Source of the DNA: Nemertoderma westbladi
Taxonomy: Eukaryota > Xenacoelomorpha > Nemertodermatida > Nemertodermatidae
Assembly: GCA_032718475.1 (NCBI GenBank)
Contig: JAUCBJ010001791.1
Location: forward strand, 1-27,577
Direction of reading: 5' to 3'
Length of the DNA stretch: 27,577 nt
This document shows positions 19,870-27,577 of this stretch, piece after piece. The stretch's first letter is position 1; each line of letters opens with the position of its first letter. The notes under the pieces are model-generated. The model saw nothing but the letters and a program-made list of their open reading frames with translations. It had not been told where the DNA came from and searched no databases. A program made the position numbers and the translations under genes.

Positions 19870-21804
19870 TTGTTTCTGGATTTGATCGAAAATTCATATT
19901 GCCAAAATATCAGTTCATATTTCATCTAGAGCATATTTATGAAAATTCCAAATTTGAAAACCGTTTAGCAAGATCACTTTACTTCTCGAGATATGGCGGT
20001 CTGTCCGTTTGACTGTCGGACGTCGGTCTGTCCTTATAGTATGTCTCCAAAACAATAGAAAGCATACTATCTGTCTAAAAAATTCCTTTGGGTTTTATTG
20101 GTCACCAGTGACTTCGTAATTCAGTTGAAGGTGGCTCTCCTGCTAAGAAATTGAAGCAGAGTTCTGATGTAAACCTGTTTCTTTAGAGAAGTTGATTTGA
20201 TTTTATCTAATTCCTTAAATGATTCTACCGCACTCTGTTAAAAGCATACAGTAAGTTATTGGAAATACTGTACTAAAGATTTTTACTCCTCTTTTATATT
20301 ATTAAGAACTTGAGTTTAACTTTTAGTACAGAGACCCATTAATTTGTACGCTTTATTTTTTGTTTGCGATATGATTGGTAAAACACAAGGAAGATTGAAT
20401 TATAACACAAGTATACCTTTACGTATTTCCAACTTTAACCCATTTTATGTACATTTTTCATTACTATTTAAAGTTCCACCTTTTGTAAACTTGAGTATTG
20501 TAGATTTCGTTCAGAATTTCATGTGAAGCAAGTTGGTGAAGTGGTCTGGAACGCGGACCGCCGCTATTGAGGTATTTAACATTTTTCGTTCTTTAAGGCT
20601 CTATGGGTCTATGAAATAAATAAAAGTGTTGGGTTATTTCTTCCGAGTAATCATTGCGGCCACTCTCTGCATTTTGCTGCAACACAGTCTGCATCAAACA
20701 AACCACGGTTTTACTTTGTGTCATTGGTTTGCGTATTGGGATTTCCTAAACAGTAGCGTAATTGTCGGCGACAATGAGACTGTAATTATTATACCTTCAT
20801 CAGTGACAATGTGACCCTGGGGTTACGTATTGTTGGAGTACCTGAAATGAGAGTGAGTGAGGGTACCGGCTTCCATGGTCTATCCTGCACTTGTGTATCC
20901 TACTAATAATGTGCTGCTTGGAGTCGTAGGCCTACGGCTTAGGGGGGTGACCCCCTCGCAAAAATCTAGAGCAAAGTTTAATGGGGATTTCAAATAGTTA
21001 TCGTGGAATATGTCTGCCAATCTGTCTGTCAAAATGTACGACAGACAACCCACAGACGGACAGACTACATTCCACCAAATATTTAAACTGACATCAAAGA
21101 TGAAATCAGCCATGGCCTATTAAATAGGTCATGAATCAGCGACCCTGAACCACCATAATTATAGTTTTAGCTCGGTGGTCTTCCTTTATGTCAGACACTA
21201 TTAACCCAACCAGACCCCATACAGGTAGTTTTGCGCGGGAAGGTTTGAACTTTCGAAGGCAATTATATCAAAATGACATTTTTGTACTCCTTCGCCATTT
21301 CATAACCGTTTTTTGCAATTTTTGCTTCATATGAAAGGTAATTTCCGTTTTTTTTTTACAAAATTGCCAATTATTATCATAAATAGAAAACGAAAATACA
21401 AAAAGTGGTCGAAAAATATGATGAAATTGAACATGCTGGTTCTAAAAATACGATATCGGATAAAAACAATAACATTTTTCAAACACAATGGACACATGTA
21501 CAAAATAAGAAAAAACCGTGGGGAGGGGGGATACCCCCCTAAAGCCTTCTCCGTTATTGTAAGAACCGCATCACTTCAGGGGTTTGAGGCTCATTGCTGC
21601 TAACCACCACTAGGTAGTTAGTTTTATGAGTTTAACTTTGGATTCACCAAGGCATTGAGTCCCCATCCTTCCTTTGGGTGCTTTATAGCACGTTGGACGT
21701 AAGAGTAATAACCGCAAATATCGAGAGAGCCCTCCGTGAGTTTCTAATCAGATAGTACCCAATATCAGAAATGAAAAACAAAGCAACCACACGGGGGTAG
21801 GTGC
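19870..21804. other. intergenic sequence, no gene recognised
   Basis: Short open frames at 20344-20526, 20626-20814 and 21313-21603 have no recognisable product and look like chance. At about 20534-20570, TGGTGAAGTGG followed by AACGCGGACCGCCGC resembles a tRNA A box and anticodon arm, but no B box follows. A CTGTCTGTC/GACAGACA hairpin lies near 21020-21048. GGGGGATACCCCCC near 21526 is a short palindrome. Confidence 0.45.
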
Positions 21805-21997
21805 AAAACGCGGATCCGGATTCCAAAATTATCAATTAAGGGAAAGGAGCAGATAACAGTGGCACGTTATTTTAACCAAAACAATAAACTAAAGTCAATA
21901 GAACAGGTTATAGTTTTATTTTTGGGAGTTATAAAAATGTAAAAAAAATCGACTTCCGTAGGGACAATGTTAAATGTAGAATCCGGATCCGCGTTTT
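21805..21997. mobile_element. 193-bp foldback element with perfect 19-bp arms
   Basis: AAAACGCGGATCCGGATTC (21805-21823) is exactly complementary to 21979-21997. The interior holds the second copy of the dispersed repeat TTAAGGGAAAGGAGCA (21835-21893; first copy at 3893-3962). The first copy lacks these arms, so the arms and the interior may be separate units. No coding capacity. Confidence 0.6.
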
Positions 21998-22401
21998 ACT
22001 CTGACTCATTATTGCTTTTCGACATCATTTTCATACCCTACCCATTATTACATTCCACGACATTTACCTACACTCGCCTTCACTTACTGCCTATTAATCA
22101 CCGTCACTCCCTCACTAAGATAATCAATCTTACTGCGCTCAACTCCCACCCGACCCAGAGTGCCACTGGCCGCGACTTCATCATGTAAGAGATGTCTAAT
22201 AAAAGTATATTTATTGAACTGTGTCATAAAGAAGTCTGCCAAAAAGATTCTCCAAAAAAAATGTTATATTTTGCATTTCTGACTTGTAAAATGAGATACA
22301 GTGAGTTTGAGATAACTCTGTCAGTAACAACCTGTTAACACTTAATTATTATTTTCTCCGAGACGAGATAGAGAAATTAATCAGCCGTATTAGGATTTGA
22401 G
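21998..22401. other. G-poor stretch with possible polyadenylation signals
   Basis: The plus strand at 22000-22190 is rich in A, C and T and poor in G, and leads to TGTCTAATAAAAG (about 22194-22206), which resembles a retroelement or transcript 3' end on the plus strand. On the minus strand AATAAA at 22215-22210 lies about 480 bp beyond the CYC1 stop and is a weak candidate for its polyadenylation signal. Confidence 0.3.
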
Positions 22402-22424
22402 CCCCCCCCCCCCCCCCCCCCCCC
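22402..22424 (+). repeat. C23 homopolymer run
   Basis: 23 uninterrupted C. On the minus strand it is a G23 run 274 bp beyond the CYC1 stop, so it may be in or just after the CYC1 3' UTR. Confidence 0.9.
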
Positions 22425-22697
22425 TCACCCCACCCAAAATCTCATTAAAAACATATTAATTAATAAGAAAACGAAATTAAAATGATAATATTATTATTTA
22501 CGATAACGATACATAAACCTCTGTATTATTCGCAATTCTAACTAGGAAACAACGTACCGGTATCCAACCGTACAATGTGCTATAAATGTAACACGCCTAA
22601 CTCACTAACTATACTCTACATGAACAAAATAAGTCGTTTTAAATATGTATCGAATATAACTAATAATACAAAATTCTTAGCTAAATCTCGTGGTATA

Positions 22698-22936
22698 TCA
22701 CAGTTTTTTGGGCGGTATACTGGGTCTGAAGTCTGATGGTGTTGAATCTGAGGGTTTCTGGAATATAATTTTGCGGGTTTTGAGGGGCTGCCACTTATTT
22801 TTAGACAACCAGAAGGCTAGTAATGTAATTGTACCGGTCACGATGAGGGCTTTATATCCAATGATTTTCCTATCATCGTGCTCTGGTTCAGCACACCAGC
22901 GCAGGAAAGTAACAACATCCTTCGCACATTGGCTGG
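22698..22936 (-). CDS. CYC1: cytochrome c1, last coding exon (partial gene)
   Basis: Cytochrome c1 is the haem c subunit of respiratory complex III (ubiquinol-cytochrome c reductase) and is anchored in the inner mitochondrial membrane by a C-terminal helix. On the minus strand the exon begins with two bases (CC) that finish a split codon, then reads SQCAKDVVTFLRWCAEPEHD, DRKIIGYKALIVTG, and a hydrophobic anchor TITLLAFWLS followed by the basic tail KNKWQPLKTRK. This matches the family's conserved AKDV-TFLRW-EPEHD-RK series, membrane anchor and K-W-LK-RK end. About 15 residues after the usual end form an extra tail before the stop at 22698-22700. The acceptor is TTTTTCCCGTTACAG|CC, with AG at 22938-22937. 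The haem-binding CXXCH and the rest of the protein must lie on earlier exons, beyond position 27577. The exon has no stop or frameshift. Confidence 0.9.
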
Positions 22937-23121
22937 CTGTAACGGGAAAAATACAAACCTATAAGAAGTGGTTGTCATTGATACTCTAATTAATCTAATA
23001 CATTTTGTATAATTTCTTAGATAAGACCCGGTTAAACTTGGGGTTACAGTAGGGTTCAAATAATGCTTGAATTATTTATGGTCTATACCTGACCAACAAA
23101 ACCTAACCCCAAAAACACGCT
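22937..23121 (-). other. 3' end of the CYC1 intron
   Basis: Single-copy sequence between the splice acceptor and the satellite. On the minus strand a pyrimidine tract precedes ACAG. The arrangement mirrors FBXO11, where 305 bp of unique sequence separate array and acceptor. Confidence 0.75.
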
Positions 23122-25947
23122 CGTTAACTTACCGGTGTCCCGAACTGGTTAACTTACCGATGTCCCAACCGGGTTAACTTACTGGTGTCCCAAACTGGTT
23201 AACTTACCGGTGTCCCGAACTAGTTAACTTACCGGTGTCCCGAACTGGTTAACTTACCGATGTCCCAAACAGGTTAACTTACCGATGTCCCGAACTGGTT
23301 AACTTACCGGTGTCCCAAACTGGTTAACTTACCGGTGTCCCGAACTAGTTAACTTACCGGTTTCCCGAACTGGTTAACTTACCGATGTCCCAAACAGGTT
23401 AACTTACCGATGTCACAAACAGGTTAACTTACCAATGTCCCGAACTGGTTAACTTACCGGTGTCCCAAACTGGTTAACTTTCCGGTGTCCCAAACTAGTT
23501 AACTTACCGGTGACCCAAACTGGTTAACTTACCGGTGTCCCGAACTAGTTAACTTACCGATGTCCCGACCAGGTTAACTTACCGGTGTCCCAAACTGGTT
23601 AACTTACCGGTGTCCCGAACTAGTTAACTTACCGGTGTCCCGAACTGGTTAACTTACCAATGTCATAAACAGGTTAACTTACCGATGTCCCGAACTGGTT
23701 AACTTACCGGTGTCCCAAACTGGTTAACTTACCGATGTCCCGATCTGGTTAACTTACCGGTGTCCCAAACTGGCTAACTTACCGGTGTCCCGAACTAGTT
23801 AACTTACCGGTGTCCCGAACTGGTTAACTTATCGATGTCCCAAACAGGTTAACTTACCGATGTCCCGAACCCGAACTAGTTAACTTACCGGTGTCCCGAC
23901 CTGGTTAACTTACCGGTGTCCCGCACTGGTTAACTTTCCGGTGTCCCGAATTGGTTAACTTAACGGTGTCCCGCACTGGTTAACTTACCGGTGTCCCAAA
24001 CAGGTTAACTTACCGGTGTCCCGACCTGGTTAACTTACCGATGTCCCGAACTAGTTAACTTACCGATGTCCGAACTGGTTAACTTACCAATCTCCCAAAC
24101 TGGTTAACTTACCGGTGTCCCAAACTGGTTAACTTTCCGGTGTCCCGAACTAGTTAACTTACCGGTGTCCCGAACTGGTTAACTTACCGATGTCCCAAAC
24201 AGGTTAACTTACCGATGTCCCGAACTAGTTTACTTCCCGGTGTCCCAAACTGGTTAACTTACCGGTGTCCCGTATGGTTAACTTACCGGTGTCCCAAACT
24301 GGTTAACTTACCGGTGTCCCATATGGTTAACTTAACGGTGTCCCATATGGTTAACTTACCGGTGTCCCGAACTGGTTAACTTACCGGTGTCCCGTATGGT
24401 TACTTACCAATGTCCCGACCTGGTTAACTTACCTGTGTCCCGCACTGGTTAACTTACCGATGTCCCGACCTGGTTAACTTACCGGTGTCCCGCACTGGTT
24501 AACTTACCGATGTCCCAAACAGGTTAACTTACCGATGTCCCGAACTGGTTAACTTACCGATGTCCCGACCTGGTTAACTTACCGGTGTCCCGCACTGGTT
24601 AACTTTCCGGTGTCCCGAACTAGTTAACTTACCGGTGTCCCGAACTGGTTAACTTACCGATGTCCCAAACAGGTTAACTTACCGATGTCCCGAACTAGTT
24701 AACTTGCCGGTGTCCCGACCTGGTTACTTACCGGTGTCCCGCACTGGTTAACTTTCCGGTGTCCCGAACTAGTTATCTTATCGGTGTCCCAAACTGATTA
24801 ACTTATCGGTGTCCCGACCTGGTTACCTTACCGGTGTCCCACACTGGTTAACTTTCCGGTGTCCCGAATTGGTTAACTTACCGGTGTCCCGCAGCGGTTA
24901 ACTTACCGGTGTCCCAAACAGGTTAACTTACCGGTGTCCCGACTTGGTTAACTTACCGATGTCCCGAACTAGTTAACTTACCGGTGTCCCGAACTGGTTA
25001 ACTTACCGATGTCCCAAACAGGTTAACTTACCGATGTCCCGAACTAGTTAACTTACCGGTGTCCCGACCTGGCTACTTACCGGTGTCCCGCACTGGTTAA
25101 CTTTCCGGTGTCCCGAACTAGTTATCTTATCGGTGTCCCAAACTGGTTAACTTACCGGTGTCCCGACCTGGTTACTTTACCGGTGTCCCACACTGGTTAA
25201 CTTTCCGGTGTCCCGAATTGGTTAACTTACCGGTGTCCCGCAGTGGTTAACTTACCGGTGTCCCAAACAGGTTAACTTACCGGTGTCCCGCCTTGGTTAA
25301 CCTACCGATGTGCCGAACTGGTTAACTTTCCGGTGTCCCGAACTAGTTAACTTACCGGTGTCCCGAACTGGTTAACTTACCGATGTCCCAAACAGGTTAA
25401 CTTACGGATGTCCTGAACTAGTTAACTTACCGGTCTCCCGACCTGGTAAACTTACCTGTGTCCCGCACTGGTTAACTTACCGATGTCCCGACCTGGTTAA
25501 CTTACCGGTGTCCCGCACTTGTTAACTTACCAGTGTCCCGCACTGGTTAACTTACCGGTGTCCCGACCTGGTTAACTTACCGGTGTCCCGCACTGGTTAA
25601 CTTACTGGTGTCCCACACTGGTTAACTTACCGATGTCCCGTATTGTTAACTTACCGGTGTCCCGAACAGGTTAACTTACCGGTGTCCGAACTGGTTAACT
25701 TACCGGTGTCCCGTTTGGTTAACTTACCGATGTCCCGAACTGGTTAACTTACCGGTGTCAGAACTGGTTAACTTACCGGTGTCCCGAACTGGTTAACTTA
25801 CCAGTGTCCCGTATGGTTAACTTACCGGTGTCCAAACTGGTTAACTTACCGGTGTCCCAAACTGGTTAACTTACCGGTGTCCCAAACAGGTTAACTTACC
25901 GGTGTCTCTAACTGGTAAACTTCCGAGGCCCCGACCTGGTTAACTTA
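23122..25947 (-). repeat. 25-bp minisatellite of splice-donor units in the CYC1 intron, left block
   Basis: About 113 units (2,826 bp divided by 25) read on the plus strand GGTTAACTTACCGG then TGTCCCGAACT. On the CYC1 strand the unit is CGGGACACCG|GTAAGTTAACC, a strong 5' splice site matching U1 at 8 of 9 positions. Variants include ATCG for ACCG before the donor, CTAGTT for CTGGTT, and a minority with a damaged donor (AACTTTCC, AACTTATC, AACTTAAC on the plus strand). Higher-order repetition is visible: the variant block at about 24690-24860 recurs at about 25040-25205, offset by about 349 bp (14 units). GTTAAC and ACCGGT palindromes occur in most units. Confidence 0.93.
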
Positions 25948-26976
25948 ATTTGTGTCTACTGTTGATGGTGACACAGAACCATTTGAAGTATCCTCCAGGG
26001 AGACACTCTTGCGCCATTCTTGTTCATAATTGTGGTTGACTATGTTCTACGCATGTCCTTAGATCATCATAATGATGATGGAGTGATGATAACTCCACCT
26101 ACTGGCTCCAGAAGTCGAGGAAATACTGCCATGCACCTAACTGATCTAGACTTTGCTGATGACTTAGGAGTACTCTCAGAATCACTAGAGGGATCCCAAC
26201 GGCTCCTCAGCTCATTAGAACATGCTGCTTCTAGTGTTGGTCTTTTTATTAACTCCAAAAAGACCAAAATTTGATAGTTAACCTTGAAAGTCCTCAGCAA
26301 GTCTCTGACCGGATGAGCATAAGCTCAAAGGATGGTATGCTTGAGCATGTGGATGACTTCTGTTACCTGGGATCATGGATCCGGAAGTCAGGTGAGGACC
26401 TTCGAATATGTAAGGCAAATGCATGGGCAGCCTTGAATAGGCTTTCCAGGATTTGGAAGTCCCCGAGAATTCATCGGAAACTTAAGGTCCGATTATTTAG
26501 AGCAGCAGTAGTTCCAGTACTCCTCTATGGGAGTCCATGCTGGGCTCTAACTACTGAGGACACCAAATCTCTGGATGGCACATTCACAAGAATGCTACGC
26601 CGGGTTCATTGTGTCAAGTACAATGCACACATCTCCAACCAGACAGACACTATATAATATTGGAGGTGTCTCATTGGTTCCCCCAAGCTTGACACTAGAA
26701 CAAAGCCGCCTCCGCTTTGCAGGACATTGCTTTCGCCGTGAGGACCAGCCAGTACATAATATTGTGCTTTGGCAGCCTCATGGAGTGAATAAACATGGAC
26801 AGCCCATGACTTTCTTGAGACGCATCTTAAAGGACACTGGCCTTGAAGATGCGTACGATCTAGCAAATGTCATGGGTGATAGGGAGTTGTGGCGGCGCAA
26901 TTTTGTCGACAAGCCGGCACAGCATTCTTAAAAATGCAGCTGCAATGCAGCATGCCGAGCCGATCCTAGTAGTAGT
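25948..26976 (+). pseudogene. RTE-like retrotransposon 3' fragment inserted in the CYC1 intron satellite
   Basis: The plus strand encodes the later half of a reverse transcriptase in broken pieces: VDGDTEPFEVSS (from about 25952), then in another frame LQGDTLAPFLFII and the catalytic box FADDLG (25993-26274), then VDDFCYLGSWIRKSG through LKVRLFRAAVVPVLLYG (26271-26650), then LRFAGHCFRREDQPVHNIVL to the stop at 26929-26931. Three frameshifts separate them, so it is inactive. The 3' UTR is only about 40 bp and ends in a (TAG)n tail, which fits the RTE clade; the clade call is moderate. The endonuclease and N-terminal RT are missing through 5' truncation. It splits the satellite, is antisense to CYC1, and shares its 3' end with the copy at 5271-5720. 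Confidence 0.88.
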
Positions 26977-27577
26977 CCCGCACTGGTTAACTTACCGGTG
27001 TCCCACACTGGTTAACTTACCGGTGTCCCACACTGGTTAACTTACTGATGTCCCGACCTAGTAACTTACCGGTGTCCCAAACTGGTTAACTTAACGGTGT
27101 CCCGAACTGGTTAACTTACCGTGTCCTGAACTGGTTAACTTACCGTGTCCCGAACTGGTTAACTTACCGTGTCCTGAACTGGTTAACTTATCGGTGTCCC
27201 GAACTGGTTAACTTACCGTGTCCCGAACTGGTTAACTTACCGTGTCCTGAACTGGTTAACTTATCGGTGTCCCGAACTGGTTAACTTACTCGTGTTCCGA
27301 ACTGGTTAACTTACCGGTGTCCCAAACTGGTTAACTTACTGATGTCCCGACCTAGTAACTTACCGGTGTCCCAAACTGGTTAACTTAACGGTGTCCCGAA
27401 CTGGTTAACTTACCGTGTCCCGAACTGGTTAACTTACCGTGTCCTGAACTGGTTAACTTAACGGTGTCCCGAACTGGTTAACTTACCGGTGTCCCAAACT
27501 GGTTAACTTAACGGTGTCCCGAACTGGTTAACTTACCGTGTCCCGAACTGGTTAACTTACCGTGTCCTGAACTGGTT
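26977..27577 (-). repeat. CYC1 intron minisatellite, right block (continues past the window)
   Basis: About 24 further units of the same satellite. Many here are one base shorter, with CTTACCGTGTCC in place of CTTACCGGTGTCC, and carry TCCTGAACT, which is rare in the left block. The GTAAGT donor core on the CYC1 strand is kept. The array runs to the last base, so its right border and the CYC1 exon expected beyond it are not visible. Confidence 0.93.

Noticed and set aside
20534-20570. tRNA gene or SINE head
   Set aside because: A possible A box and anticodon-like stem, but no B box or acceptor pairing downstream.
20626-20814. 62-codon frame with a hydrophobic start
   Set aside because: Short, no homology recognised, AT-rich context, no splice or promoter support.
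23122-27577. Independent intergenic or centromeric satellite unrelated to a gene
   Set aside because: It lies directly behind the CYC1 acceptor, carries the donor word in the gene's orientation, and its phase fits the missing exon end, so an intronic origin explains more.

Overview
The window is animal nuclear DNA. It has spliceosomal introns, a tRNA-derived SINE, two unrelated non-LTR retrotransposon families, several foldback (MITE-like) elements, and two recognisable conserved genes. The coding style and repeat mix suggest a marine invertebrate. I cannot name the phylum from the sequence; an echinoderm or hemichordate is only a guess.

Layout. Positions 1-9,500 are a gene-poor, AT-rich repeat mosaic: a probable LINE 3' end, a MITE with 32-bp perfect terminal repeats, a decayed reverse transcriptase on the minus strand, a SINE with a MITE nested in it, a 3' fragment of an RTE-like element, and a foldback element with arms of about 160 bp. 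Positions 9,551-15,583 (+) hold a complete two-exon FBXO11-like gene: F-box, right-handed beta-helix repeats and a UBR-type zinc finger, 957 residues. Positions 15,584-22,690 are intergenic with scattered repeats and one short GC-rich island. Positions 22,698-22,936 (-) are the last coding exon of cytochrome c1 (CYC1), a mitochondrial complex III subunit; its upstream intron fills the rest of the window.

Main observation. Both introns are filled by minisatellites whose unit carries a consensus 5' splice site in the sense orientation of the host gene. In FBXO11 a 22-bp unit with the core CAG|GTGAGT starts exactly at the real exon-intron junction, and its other half copies the end of the exon; about 130 units follow. 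In CYC1 a 25-bp unit reads, on the gene's strand, ACACCG|GTAAGT. Its exonic half fits, in the phase required by the last exon, the expected end of the preceding CYC1 exon, which lies beyond the right edge. Two neighbouring convergent genes therefore appear to carry independent satellites, of unrelated sequence, each seeded by its own splice donor. This suggests a recurrent, splice-donor-linked expansion process in this genome, and transcripts that carry over a hundred U1 snRNA-complementary sites each.

The two genes are not functionally linked: one is a ubiquitin-ligase substrate receptor, the other a respiratory-chain subunit. Long minus-strand open frames across 10,289-14,401 are artefacts of the 22-bp repeat and are not annotated as genes.
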